Shown here: positions 1 to 61,600 of the stretch, piece by piece
Layout of the letters: each line of letters opens with the position of its first letter
How positions within the stretch are numbered: the stretch's first letter is position 1
Assembly: GCA_031761405.1 (NCBI GenBank)
Contig: JASEVX010000001.1
Span: 108,513,536 to 108,577,535 of the forward strand
Direction: 5' to 3'
DNA: 64,000 nt
Origin: Serripes groenlandicus
Taxonomy: Eukaryota; Mollusca; Bivalvia; Cardiida; Cardiidae
Translations under genes and position numbers: made by a program
The notes under the pieces: generated by a model
Seen by the model: the letters and a program-made list of their open reading frames with translations, nothing else
What the model was told of the DNA's origin: nothing
Database searches by the model: none

Positions 1-115
1 CAATTGGTTCTGTGGTTCAGGAGGTGATGATGTTTAAAGCTAAAAGTTAACAACGACGGACGGACGGCGGACAAAAAGTGATCAGAATAGCTCACCTTGA
101 GCTCTAGGTGATCTA
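1..115 (+). mobile_element. 3' end of a CAAGAG-class element
   Basis: Holds the typical tail: a GACGGACGGACGGCGGACAA stretch, GTGATCAGAATAGCTCACC, a short hairpin (CACCTTGAGCTCTAGGTG) and CTAAAAA. The 5' part lies outside the window. The same tail ends the element at 30359-32680. Confidence 0.75.
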
Positions 116-261
116 AAAATATTTCTACTTGGTAAAAACTGTATCAGAAAGAATGAAGTAGGGTTTATTTACCACTGAACGTTTGATACAGGAATTCTGT
201 CGTGAGTGATATTTACGTGGTGGAACAAACATGGGTTGAGAATTCTCATATTTACCCTCAT

Positions 262-418
262 ACAGACACTTTCAGATGCCTCTGTACCAGACGACTTTAG
301 AAAACATTGTGCCAAAAGAAGAAATTGCTAAACTTTCATTTATAGAGATTTACCAGATTTTTGCCTACATGTTTTCAAAGTCATCTCCTACAGAATTGCT
401 GTATGTGGGAAAGGATTA
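262..418 (+). mobile_element. Decayed MITE copy of the TTAA family
   Basis: CAGATGCCTCTG, CAGACGACTTT and GAAAACATTGTG boxes remain in the family order, ending GGAAAGGATTAA. Confidence 0.65.
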
Positions 419-821
419 AACATGTATATCAATTATATATTACATATACAATCAATAGAAAGTTATGTCATTTCTCAAACTGAAGGTGTATTTTGATAAA
501 AGTAGCTATAGATTTTTTAATTTTTTTTGACGTAATGAGTATTTTGACATAGATGATGACATATATATGACGTCATTTTACATCATCCACGTGACTGATA
601 ATATCCCAAGTAAATTATTTCCTTCTAGGAAATTAGGACTTTTTACATCCCGATATTTCAATAAATGTTTACAGTATAATTATGTAATATGTTTATTTTC
701 TTCCAGATAGACCAGAGTATAGTATTATTATAATTACTGCAAAATGGAGCTTATGATCTAAGTACCTGTAGCAAATTATGGCATTTTTGTAATGTTCTTA
801 AAATGGTCTCCATTCCATTTG

Positions 822-1081
822 TACCCTTTCCCCATTTGATGCTTTCTGATGCCTCTGCAGCACACAACTTTTGAAAACATTGTGACATAAGGAGAAGTTG
901 CTCATGATGAGCTATTTGTCTTTATATACAAATAGCTCACCATGAGCAACTTCTCCTTTTGCAACAATTTTTTCAACTGTATACAATTTTTATACTTTCA
1001 ATTGCAGATATTGTTCATTTTTTGCATAGATGTATTCAAAGTCGTCAGCTGCAGATTTGTTGTATGTGGGAAACCTTTAAA
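822..1081 (+). mobile_element. Decayed MITE copy of the TTAA family
   Basis: Left CCCTTTCCCC, CTCTGCAGCA, the central inverted pair around GAGCAACTTCTCC, then GTCAGCTGCAGATTTGTTG and GTGGGAAACC at the right. Confidence 0.7.
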
Positions 1082-1261
1082 TATGAAAAACATGGGACTT
1101 TTTCAGGATATTCTTCAGATATTCGATGATTAAAATATAATATACAAATGTTGGATCAATCCATTGTACCTATTAGTTTGCATTAAAATATAGGGCACTT
1201 TAAAAATAAAATGCACAATTTAACCTTTTGCCAGCTACATGCAACTTAGAACAATAATAAA

Positions 1262-2367
1262 CAAGAGGGCCATGATGGCTCTGGAATCGCTCACCTGATT
1301 TTTTTTTTTTTTTCACTTTAGCTATATAAGCCCCGCCCCCTGGCAGCCATAGTTTCCGACCAATTAACTTGGCTTGAAGGAATCTGATAGAGGGTCACCC
1401 TAGGAACATTTCTACAAAATTATTTGAAAATCGGCCGGACACTTTCGTAGAAGAAGATTTTTAACTTTTCACTATAGCCATATAAGGCAAAATAGCCCCG
1501 CCCCCCCTGGTGGCCATGTTTTTCAACCAATCAACTTGGATTGAAGGAATCTGATAGAAGGTCATACAAGGAATATTTCTACAAAATTATTTGAAAATCG
1601 GTCTGACACTTTGGGAGGAGAAGATTTTTTAAGTTTTCACTATAGCCATATAAGGCAAAATAGCCCCGCACCCTGGCGGCCATGTTTTTTGACCAATCAA
1701 CATGGCTTGAAGGAATCTAATAGAGGGTCATCCAAGGAGCATTTCTACAAAATTATTTGAAAATCTGCCAACCAGTTTGGGAGAAGAAGATTTTTTAAGT
1801 TTTCACTATAGCCATATAAGGCAAAATAGCCCTGCCTACTGGCGGCCATGTTTTTCGACCAATCAACATGGCTTGAAGGAATCTGATAGTGGGTCACTAA
1901 AGGAACATTTCTACAAAATTATTTGAAAATCGGCCTGACACTTTCGGAGGAGAAGATTTTTTAAGTTTTCACTATAGCCATATAAGGCAAAATAGCCCCG
2001 CCCCCCTGACGGCCATGTTTTTCGAACAATCAACATGGCTTGAAGGAATCTGATAGAGGGTCATCCAAGGAACATTTCCACAAAATTATTTGAAAATAGG
2101 CCTGACACTTTCGGAGGAGAAGATTTTTTAAGTTTTCACTATAGCCATATAAGGAAAAATAACCCTGCCCCATGGAAACCAGAATTCTGCATGGATCCCA
2201 AATATTTGAAGGAAATCTGGTGAGGTCATTGAGAGGATGCTTTCTGTGAAGTTTCATCCAAATTGACCCACTGGTTACTGAGGAGAAGAAGTTGACGCAC
2301 GACGCACGATGGACGACGGACAAAAGGCGATCACAATAACTCACCTTGAGCAAAGCTCAGGTGAGCT
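1262..2367 (+). mobile_element. CAAGAG-class element with a 167-bp tandem core (copy 1)
   Basis: Begins CAAGAGGGCCATGATGG (hairpin), then GCTCACCTGA. It ends with the inverse TCAGGTGAGC in a hairpin followed by CTAAAAA. The core is about 5.5 units of 166-168 bp. Each unit holds CCATATAAGG, a GCCCCGCCCC run, CGGCCATGTTTTT and GACCAATCA. No protein-coding capacity is seen. Lies in VARS1 intron 22. Confidence 0.85.
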
Positions 2368-2384
2368 AAAAACAATAAAGACAA

Positions 2385-3271
2385 CAAGAGTTGTTGGAGG
2401 ACAATATAGCTCGCCTATCAGGGCCTACTTCAGGACAGTTATAACATTGGTAAAAGTCCAAAATCAAAAAGTGGAATAATTCAGTTGAAATAGAATTTAC
2501 AAAAGAAAGAAAACCGTTTATAATCAACAGCATAAAAGATATAGTTTCTGAGAAAAGGCCTTGAATGCCTAACTATAACTCAAAATTCCCGGTCTTGCAC
2601 ACAAAGGTTTGACCAAAAAGGGGCCCAATTCAGTCAAAACCCATTCCAGTTTCAAAGCAAAAGCATACAGTGTCTGAGTAAAGGCCTTGCACGCAAAGAT
2701 TTGACCAAAATTCTAAGTCCAAAAAGGGACACAATTCAGTAAAATTCCATTCCAGAGTTATGGGACTTGACATACAGGGTCTTATAATGACCCTGAATAA
2801 GTGTGTGAAGTTTCAAAGCAACAGCTTACACAGTGTCAGAGAAAAAGGCCTTGTACGCAAAGGTTTGACCAAAATTCTAAGTCCAAAAAGGGGCACATTT
2901 CAGTAAAAATCCATTCCAGAGTTATGGGACTTGACATACAGGGTCATATAATGACCCCGAATAAGTGTGTTAAGTTTCAAAGCAACAGCTTACACAGTGT
3001 CTGAGAAAAGGCCTTGCACGCAAAGGTTTGACCAAAATTCTAAGTCCAAAAAGGGGCACAATTCAGTAAAAATCCATTCCAGAGTTATGGGACTTGACAT
3101 ACAAGGTCATCTTATGACCCTGAATAAGTGTGTGAAGTTTCAAAGCAACAGCATACACAGTGTCTGAGAAAAGGCTTGCACGCAAAGGTTTGACCAAGCT
3201 GGCAACGCGTTCACCAACGCGGACGCCGGGGTGATTACATAAGCTCCCCTATTTCTTCGAATAGGCCAGCT
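2385..3271 (+). mobile_element. CAAGAG-class element with a 163-bp tandem core
   Basis: Starts CAAGAGTTGTTGGAGGACAA and AGCTCGCCTAT; ends ATAGGCCAGCTAAAAA, so the subterminal inverted repeat is 10 of 11 bases. About four core units, period 163 bp, carry TTTGACCAAAATTCTAAGTCC. It sits only 17 bp from the preceding element. Confidence 0.8.
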
Positions 3272-3465
3272 AAAAATTGAGTCTCCACACATTTATACCA
3301 AAAAATATTTGACACGTTCAGCTTATCTGTATTTTCTTATAACTCTTTCCTACATACAGAAATTTCCTGATGCCTCTGCAGCAGTCGGCTTTTGAAAACA
3401 TAGTGGAAAAGGAGAAATTGCTCATAGTAGTATTTTCCTAGACTTTTAAGGCAGAGTTGTTTTAT

Positions 3466-3695
3466 TTAACCCTTTCCCTCATACGACAATTCTGCAGCAG
3501 ACGACTTTGAACATATTTTGTCAAAAGATAGAAAATCTATATAATTGAATGGATAACCTATGACTAAAAGTGGAAAACATTGTGTCAAAAGGAGAAATTG
3601 CTCGTTTTGAGCAATTTCTTCTTTTGTCACTATGTTTTCAAAAAGTCGTCTGCTGCAGAGGCGTCAGAAAGCGTCTATATGAGGGAAAGGGTTAA
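3466..3695 (+). mobile_element. TTAA-flanked MITE, intact 230-bp copy
   Basis: TTAACCCTTTCCCTCATA at the left end and its inverse at the right, TTAA on both sides, and CTGCAGCAGACG subterminal boxes. In the middle a smaller hairpin pairs GAGAAATTGCTC with GAGCAATTTC. TTAA target and CCC termini fit the piggyBac superfamily (inference). It ends 15 bp from VARS1 exon 22. Confidence 0.88.
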
Positions 3696-3709
3696 TATGC
3701 GACACTTAC

Positions 3710-52039
<48,330 letters not shown>

Positions 52040-52597
52040 GATGCAAGATGTTTAAGTATAAATAAAAACAACTCGCGATTACTTTTATACGATCCCGGCT
52101 TATCAATTGATGATGTTATTCCTATGAAATTTACCGTAATTTACGAAACCGATGATGTGAGTGTTGCGTGAGACAGAGGTGAAAATTCGACCCGGAAGTA
52201 GTCTAAACCGGGACCGGTCTAAACCAATGTCTAAATACTTTAAAAGAATTTTACATTTTATTAAATTACTAGGTTCTTCCAAACTGTAACATAATGTTAC
52301 TTTTTTAAAAATAATAATGAGTATAAAGTAAAATCGATTCATACTAAAATAAAGAATTGTACATAAATGATATTTTGGATCTCTGCAAAAATTAATTCAA
52401 ATTGTACATTGATATAGGTAATGAAGTTTCACTAACCGTTTAAGTTTTATCATTCAATAGCCAAATCAAGATCATTCTCATGTAAGACCACCTCTAGATA
52501 TCAACCAGGAGATCTGATTGGCTAAATATTTCTGGTTGATGTACATGTGTATATATAGGCGGGACACAGTTTACGTGTTGACTTGCTATTAACCAAG
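52040..52597. promoter_or_regulatory. Candidate bidirectional promoter between VARS1 and the TXNDC12-like gene
   Basis: The two start codons point away from each other 558 bp apart, so both 5' UTRs and promoters probably share this stretch. Visible motifs: an ETS-type CCGGAAGT at about 52192-52199, an inverted CCAAT (ATTGG) near 52517, and a TATATATAGG about 48 bp before the plus-strand ATG. The ETS site is closer to VARS1 and the TATA-like and CCAAT-like sites to the plus-strand gene. No transposon copy is recognisable here, unlike the flanking introns. Motif function is inferred from match alone. Confidence 0.55.
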
Positions 52598-52664
52598 ATG
52601 AAGATTTGTGGAACTCTAATTTTCTTTGTGATTTTAAAATTTGTATCGCCTGATTCATCAAAAG
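52598..52664 (+). CDS. TXNDC12: TXNDC12-like exon 1 (signal peptide, residues 1-22)
   Basis: Encodes MKICGTLIFFVILKFVSPDS then SK plus one base before the donor GTAAAA. A short positive start, a hydrophobic core (TLIFFVILKFV) and small polar residues afterwards fit an ER signal peptide. The ATG has A at -3. Confidence 0.88.
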
Positions 52665-55600
52665 GTAAAACACATGGCTTTTCAATTAAACAGTGCATTT
52701 TGCCACGAGATTAACTAGGCATGCGTGAAATATTAATAACGAACGGACTAAGTCTAGACTAGACACGAATGGAAAAAATCGTCAGCAATAATGCTCGACC
52801 CGGTAGCTGCTCCTCTGTCCATCACACTTACTTAACAATTGTCGCATTTAATTGGCAAACGGGTCATGAACAATCTCCTTTTGCCACATTCATTTCTTCA
52901 AAAATTGTCTGCTGAACAATCGTCTGCTCTTCTCTTAGTGAAGTGACTAGCTGGTACAACCGGTGTCGGGCGGATTCGGCCCAAAACCTTTTCGGCCTGG
53001 TCTTTTTCGGCCTACTTTTTTTTATAAGAGATATAGTTGTTCACACCTTATAACTGTTAAGAGTAATTAAAAGATAGTTTGAAGGTTGTTAATGATTGAT
53101 TATGTAATTTGTTTTTATTTAGTAATTATAATGATTAGTTTTACATGTAATAAATGTATGTTTGTAACAACGTAAATTCAATTAAAATGTATGTTTGTAA
53201 CAACGTGAATTCAATTAAAATGATTATGTATATTTATAACATTGTAAATTCAATTAAAATCAGCACTGATTAAAATGTATGCATGTAATTACGATAGTTC
53301 AAAGGTCGTTAATGATTGATAACGAAACTATATTGTTTAAAAATCTATATTTGTAACAACGTAAATTCAATTAAAATGTATGAAAAAGACTTATTAAAAA
53401 GACCTGGACCGTGGTACAACAAAACAAACTTCCTAGTTGGACCGGTACATTGGGACATGCTGGGACCAGTACATGGAGGGTACCATGACAACTTCGGATT
53501 TCCTACCCACTATCGCGGGCAGTATTTATGGAGTTGGGATGTAAAAAAATGCATCTTTATTACTGTCAATATGTTATGTTTTGTTTTATCACATGACGTT
53601 GCTTGTATCCCATGTAATATACCCATTACATATTTCTTTATATACAACGTGTGTAATATAACATGACCTAATACTTAGAAAAAATGACATCACGTCAACG
53701 TTTTGACGTCATACGTTAGTCACTTTGGCGCCAAAACCCGCAAATTTCATCTAGAAATATTGTAAACGTTAAGTACATTTTTATCGAAATACGCCTCATA
53801 AGTCACTTTATGTGATAGATATAATATCTCATGAGTGTTATTTATTATTCTTTTTAATAAACTAAGCTGAATATGACCTCGGAAATAATTATTAGTGGCA
53901 TTGTTATACGATTTACTGACGAAATTAAAATAGCTTTGGAAAACCCGCTTTTCTTTGTGCGTTTTCGTCATGTGATAAAAAGAATCTGACATTCGTTGTC
54001 ATTTAATAAAGTTTTATTAAACTCGTTCAAGAAATTTATTATTAAGCTCGCCAAAGGCTCGCTTAATAAAAAAATTCTTGAACTCGTTTAATAAAACTTT
54101 ATATAAAATGACAACTCATGTCAGATCCTATATATATATAAATCTGAATAAATAATATATTTTTTTAAATATGGTTTTTCATTTTTCTCCCTAGCTCAAA
54201 TAAACACATACAATTCGGTTTGAGAATAATATCGATAATAACAACATAATTAATGCCTTACTCGCATTCATATTGTTTTCAGAGTTAGGATTCACATTAG
54301 TCTTTCTCCCTAGCTTGAGTTCTTGAGAACTCTATGTTTCGGTTTGAGAATAATATCGATAATAACAACATAATTAATGCCTTACCCGCATTCATAAGAG
54401 TTAAGATTCACATTAGTATTTTTATCAAAGATTACTAGCCTACCGAAAAAATACCGCCACATTGGTAATTTTAATTATTTCCCCAATCATAACCAATAAG
54501 AATACTATTTTGCGAGTCAAAACTTCGAAAAAATATATGTATATAAAAAAAATAGGCCGAAAAAGACCGGGCCGAAAATGTTTTGGGCCGAATCCACCCC
54601 GATTCGGTACAACCCTAGGTCAGCACCTTTATCGTACAGGTCCCTGTTCTCAAACCGTATCTTTTCTCGAACCTTTAGTTCAAGGACTGTTTATATATTT
54701 CCAAAATCGCATCATACGTAATACATTTTATGTAAACCGATGCTTTGTCTACTAACACATAAATTTTTGAATTTAATAGTCAGTATTGTTGGTTTTTGAC
54801 ATGCATTTAGCATTGAAACACCGGTTCTCGAACCTCTTAACATTTATCAGGGTTCATGGGAATACTTATAAATTCATGTCCAAAACCAACAATAATGACA
54901 AATAAATTTCACAATTCATGTGTAAGTAAACAAAGCACCAGTTCCCATAAAATTTAGTATGTATAATGCGTTTTGGGAAATATTTAAACAGTCCTTGAAC
55001 TAAAGGTTCGAGAACAGGGACCTGTAAGATATAAGTATTCCCATGAGCCCTGATAAATGTTAAGAGATTCGAGAACTGTTGTTTCCATGCTATAATCGAC
55101 TTTTGAAATGTCTTAACTCTTATTCATGTAAACTGTTGCGCTTTCCCTTATGCAGACACAATTTGATGCATCCTTATCAGACAACCTTTATACAGATTTC
55201 TTCTTTTGCCACAATGTTTGATTTTTATTCATTCTTAATATTAATAGAGGGTTTCCATATTTTTATATAGACAATTTCTAAGTCGTCAGCTGCAGATTTG
55301 TCCTATGTGAAAGGTATAACATACAACAAGGATTGGCATTGCAGGTCAGTTGTTTGATCCCTACTAAGGTAATGCTAATGACTTTGCCAATCCTTGCCTT
55401 GCATTCATTACTGGAGCTCTAGATTTGTTATGTTTAATGCCTTTGTTCATATTCATTTAAAGTACCTGTATTTGTCGTTCTTTACTTTCTTTGTTCCAAA
55501 TATAAACTGTATAATTAATCAAAAACTTCTAAGGTATAAGTTCTAGGGTCTTAGTTCACAAACTTTTTTCCAAAGTTCCCATTTTATAGACTAAGATGAC

Positions 55601-58600
55601 AGTTCCTAAACAGTTCAGTAAACTTTATTCTTTAATTTCCAAAGTTCTTGGTCTGTACACTTGGCCGAAAGTTCCAGATCTCTATTATGTGTCTCTACTA
55701 ATTTCTTTTCGTTTGAGGAGACATGTGACAGTCTGGTCTCCATCTAAAGTCATTCTTTTCGAAATCAAAGGATTCACTTATTCTTACATCTAATAGCAAC
55801 TTATAAAAGATGTGCAATCTCATTGGTCAGTTGTAGTTTCTGCATTTTGCTGCCTTTTCTTACACAACAATTAAACATCAAAGTAAAGAAGCACCTACTT
55901 ATAAATTGGTGACCAGACCTTAAAATCAGAGCACATAATTGAAAATATTGTAAGCTTTTATAGCAACGTTGGTAGAGTGGTTGGCACAGAGTTAAGCAAC
56001 ATACATCGCGGTTAGTGCCTGGATGGGTGACCTGGGGTGGCTTAACTCCCTGAAGGACCCTTTACACATTAGAATAGTTCTAATTGTGAGAGCATAGATA
56101 TTAATAATTAACACTTACAGGTACCAGATGCAGGACACAATACTGATTTATCAAGAAATATTTTATTATATAATTCATATTTATACAATATTAATCATAA
56201 TTTAAGGCTGAAATGCCTTGTTAACACTATCTATGACTCTTGGTATTACCCAAATCTTGATGTTGTTTTTTCCGGATTCTAAAAATATTGGGCCAACTTG
56301 AAATTTAATTCTTTCCTAATTACAACAAATCTGCACTGCAGAAGACAATTTGAAAATATCTTGGTAAAGATAGGAAAAATCTCTACAAAAGAAAATATGA
56401 ATATTGAATGAAGTTAAAAACATTGTGGCAAAAGGAGAAATAACATTAACAATGAAACCCTTTGATATTAATTAATAAAATAGGTACTGTATTGTAAGCT
56501 GCATTAAACAAGAAACCTAACAAAGAAATAAACTTAACCCTTTTCCACAATGTCATACAGATACTTTCTGATGCCTCAGCCCTCTGCAGCAGACTACTTT
56601 TGAAAACGTTGTAGCAAGTCATATTAAGCAATTTCTCTTTTTGCCAGAATGTTTTAACCCTTTCCCTCATACAACATTTCTGCAGCAGACGTCTTTGAAC
56701 ATATTTTGTCAAAAAATAAAAAATCTCTATAATTGAATGGATAACCTATGACTAAAAGTGGAAAACATTGTGGCAAAAGGAGAAATTGCTCGTCTTGAGC
56801 AATTTCTTCTTTTGTCACTATGTTTTCAAAAAGCTGTCTGCTGCAGAGGCGTCAGAAAGCATCTATATGAGGGAAAGGGCTAACCTTATTTAATAAACAG
56901 TCTTTCATTAATAGAGATTTTCTATTTTTTTTAATCAAAGTTTCCAAAGCTGGAAATTTGTTGTTTGTGGTAAAGGATTAACTTAATTTGTGAAATAAAG
57001 TAGAGCGTAGATTAAATTATCAAAGAAGAAAAGAAGCACATTGATTAGTGTAACATGTGGTTGATATAGACAAACTAATTTCATCAGCCCTAGGGGTTAT
57101 CAGCAAATAAACTGGAAAAAAAAAGGACATATACATATGTTGATGTACTAAAATAAGTTATTGATTTATACTGATCAATAACTTCTTCTTTAACTCTTTC
57201 CCACAAACAATTTTTTTACAGCAGTTTACTTTGAAATTGTTTAATAAAAAATAGTATGGAAGCATATATAAATGAAATAAAAAGAACAAAATTGAAAATA
57301 GTGTGGCAAATTGTCTGCTGCAGAGGCCTCAGAAAATGTCTGTATGTAGGAAAGGAATAACCCTTTCTCTGATAGAGATGATATTTGACTGTCTCAGTAG
57401 CGGAAGACTTTAGGATAAATTACTAAAATACAGAAGACTTGGCACTCGGGGTTGGGGGTATAGCATTATGACGGATGCATCTGTGTCCGGATAAATTATA
57501 CCTAAAGTACTGGTCAATTACCCAGGAATTGCCTAAATTATACCATAAGTACTGGTTAATTACCAAGGAAATGCCTAAATTATACCTAAAATACTGGTTA
57601 ATTACCCAGGAAATGCATAAATTATACCTCAAGTACTGGTCAATTACCCAGGAAATGACTAAATTATACCTAAAGTACTGGTGATTTGTTTGTATACTTG
57701 TACAGTTAGTGTTTGGTAATTAACCCCAGGGTGGTGTCCTTTCAAAACAGTACAAAGAGCTTGAGATAAGATATTTGGTGTGTAGCCTTGTCTAGTGGTC
57801 CTATACAAAGATTGTTCAAATAATGCCCTTATGGAAAAAGTTGGCCTTGCCCTGGGGACACCTGTTTTACATAGAGATATAGGGAAAAACTTTGAAAATC
57901 TTTTTGTCTGAACCAAAAGGCCTCCATTGCTCATCTCCAGTTTTCGATCCGGTCAAAATCGACCTATTTGTGTTCCAGTGCTGTAAAAACCAACTCATTC
58001 ATTCTCAAACAAAATGAAAAGTAAAAATCTTTCACCCAGTGAGCGATTTAGGGCTATCTAGGCCCTCTTGTTTGAATATGTAAGTCCTCTTTTTTCAAAT
58101 GTTTTACTTTTTCGGCAATAGACGACTAACCTCAGTTTTGACCTAGATGTTAAACAAATGATCTAGATTGTAGACCAATCAAATGTTGCATTTAATGAAT
58201 AATGTGGAAGAAATAAAGGAAATGAAACGTTTTGATTGGTTCATAGTTAAGTTTGCGATCCTACGAGAGGCACTAATAAGGTGAAATATTAAAATGAAAT
58301 GTTCTGCATACTAACCTTTAATTGTTTTCCTTAAGAAATAAATTTTAGAGAAAATTATCAGTGATAACGTATGAAATGTAATATTTAAGAGCAAAATATT
58401 AATTATTTTTGAAACATGATCAGTTTTCAGTTATTTATCTTCAATTGAACTTATACACCTCTTGGGAGCCTCGCGTAATCTCCAGTCATGTGACGTATTC
58501 TCGGCAAGCTACACTCGATTACCGACTCTATATCTTTTAAAGAACAATGTTCTAATCGAACATTGTTCCAACTGGTTCACGATTATAATGCATTACCAAT

Positions 58601-61600
58601 TCAAGAAGCTGTCGAATTCTTAGATATTAATAACAAAACCTTTCTGATATTCAAGTCAAATAATATGCGCATGTTCCATTTCTTAGTGTTTTCTCATATT
58701 GATGGCCGTTTATCTTTTTTAAAGATTTTTCTTGTTTTCTCTGACAATACTCAAAATTCGTCCTACTTGGGATGTTAAACTTTATGTATGATACTGAATG
58801 AAGTTTGAATTATTTTCAGAATCATCTGAATGGCATGAGGATGTAGATTGGTTGCCTTTGGAAGAAGCCCTAGAGCAATCTGAGATACAGTAAGGAATTA
58901 TTTAATTTGACAAAAGTTATTGAAAGTGCTGCTTTTTAACCATTTCCCTCCTAAATACACATTTTTCAGCTCTGTTGCAGGCAACATTTGAAAACATTGT
59001 GCCAAAAAGAGAAATTGTTCAAGATCAGCAATTTTTCCTTTTGCCACAAAGTTTTTTAACTCTCTTCAATTAAATGTTGTCTACCCCGCCCCCTTTCGAG
59101 TCCTTCAGTTACAGAGGTTCCATAAATCCCAGAGTCTTCTAACTTCATGGGATGATTGGTCTAATTAAGTACTGTAGATGACCCTTATTGTTTTGGGGGT
59201 CACTGGGTTAAAAGGTCAAGGTAACAGGGCTTATAAACATCAAATCTGTTCCTGCCAAATATCTCGAGAAGCCTTTTACCCAGAGTCTTTTAACTTAATA
59301 AGATGATTGGTCTTATTGAGAAGATGATTCCTGTTTTTTTATGAAGACCGCGTCAAAGGTTAGGATCATAGGGACCATAAAAGTAAAATATGTTTCCACT
59401 CAATATCTCAAGAACCTTTGACCCAGTCTTCATACATCTGTGGCTTCTTGTTCTAATTGAGTAGATGATCCCTTTTTTAGATCACCTAGAGCCAAAGGCT
59501 CAAGGTGAGCTATTCTGATCACTCTGTGTCCGTCATCCGTCGTCTGTCGTCCGGCATTAACTTTTAGCTTTAAACATCATCTCCTCCTGAAATGCAAGAA
59601 CAATTTCCACCAAACATCACAGGAATGTTCCTTTGGTGGTCCTCTTTCAAAATTGTTCAAAGATTTAAATTCCATTGAGAACTTTGGTTGCTGCGGCATC
59701 AGAAAGGGGACAAAATGTCCAAACTTTGAAAATCTTCTCCTCCGAATCTGCCTGTCAGATTCAAATATAATTTGGTAGAAATGTTCCTTGGGTGACCCTC
59801 TATAAAAATTGTTCAAGCCATACTGATTGGTCGAAAAACATGGCAGTCAGGCGGCATCAAAAAAGGGGCAAAATGACAATACTTTAATAAAGCATCCTTA
59901 TAAAAGTGCTTGTCTGATTTAAAGATAGTTTTGTAGAAATGTTCTTTCATTGATCATCTACATACTTTGTCAAGCCATATTGATTTGTTGAAAGGCATAG
60001 TAACCAAGCAGCATCAGAAAAGGAGTAATTAAACTTTTTGCTTCAAATGACATATGGTTATTAGATTTATGGTCTAAGGGAGGTAACACTTGGCAGAGTA
60101 TTATGCAAGGGCAATCTCCTTCGCAGAGTTGTCGTTCCTTACACTCACCATACATGTATCAGAACATGAGTAAAACAACCAAACTTTTAAATCGTTTTCC
60201 TCCATAATCTGCTTGTCAGACTCCAAGATAATTCAGTAGAAAGAATCCTTAAATGCCCCTCTAAAAAAACTGTTCAAGCCATATTGGTTTATATTAAAAA
60301 CAGATCAAGAAAGGTGCAAAATGACAAAAACTTAATTATTCATTTCTAATTGAAGTTCTTGTTAGATTTCAAGATATAAATGACCTTTACTTATAAGCTG
60401 TTTCTTGAGAAGTGTTCACTCCTTGAAGTTCTAATTGCACTCCTTGATCTTTTTCCCAGATATTTCTACTAATTTACTATCAATCAGGTGATCGATTTAG
60501 GGTCATCTTGGCCCTCTTGTTTTTTATTGCTGGGGGGGGGGTCACTGGGCAAGGTCACGGTCGCAGGCAATAAAGGTTAAATCCATTTCTGCTAAATACC
60601 TCAAGAACCCTTTGACACAGATTCATCAAACATCATAAGATGATTGGTCTAATTGTATAGATGATCCGTTTTGATGTTTGGGTCACTGGACTTACTGAGA
60701 AGATCACCCCTCCTACTGTGACCGGTATCTATGTCTGTAAGGTGGGAAAGGGTTAAGTATTGTTCTTTCCTACATTTCAGGAACAAGCCCGTTATGCTCA
60801 TTATTCACAAATCATGGTGTGGGGCCTGTAAAGGTATGTATTGAACGAATATTTTAACCTTTCCCCACATTCAGATATTTCGGACGCATCTGTGGTAGTC
60901 AAATTTAAAAAAAAAAAAATTGGCAAAATGAGAAATTGCTCATAATGAGAAACTTTTACTTTTGCCACTATTTTTTTTAAACTCTTTTCATTAATTAAAC
61001 TTTCCCTTCTAGAGATTTTCCATACTTTAGTCTAGATGATTTCAAAGTTCTGCTGCTGCTTCGTTGTATGTGAGAAAGGGTTAATATTTTGGTTTTGTTT
61101 AGAGGACAACAGTTACTGTATAGACTGGAAAGGTGCGTTATTAATCATTTGTTTAAACTTCATATTAGACATGTAGTTAAAATTAACTAAATAAATAGTG
61201 CAATGTTTTTTAATTAAATTTAATAATTTTACAGTTATTGTGTTTCATGGAGTCCATTAAGCTTAATACCGATACTAATAAAAATCTTTTTTTTTCTTTA
61301 ATTATTCATCAAACATATTTTCATTTATACAGATTTTCCATAAGATTGATTAGATGCTTTTATAGTTGTCTGCTGCAGATTTGTTGTTTGTGGGAAAGTT
61401 TTTCTTGATAATCAGTAGAGCTGTTAGAGCATCCCAACATGTTTCGAAGGATTTTAAAATAGTGCATGTTACAACGAGCTTGGTTCAAGGTTGCAATTAG
61501 AGGTCAAAGGTCATATAAGTATATTTTGTGTCGGCTTCATAACTGTTGAACTACTTGAAGGATAACTCACCACAAATGTTAACCATGAGACGATGTGCAG

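Noticed and set aside
2801..3167. Two similar open frames of 66-67 residues on the plus strand
   Set aside because: They are translations of successive 163-bp core units of one mobile element; similarity comes from the tandem repeat.
53316..53666. 116-residue open frame inside the Mutator-like element
   Set aside because: No recognisable domain, odd composition and no splice context. It might be captured sequence but cannot be supported.
57475..57684. 69-residue open frames on both strands
   Set aside because: Explained by the exact 42-bp minisatellite.
58563..58778. 71-residue plus-strand open frame upstream of TXNDC12 exon 2
   Set aside because: No similarity recognised, no splice sites in the right phase, AT-rich composition like the surrounding intron.
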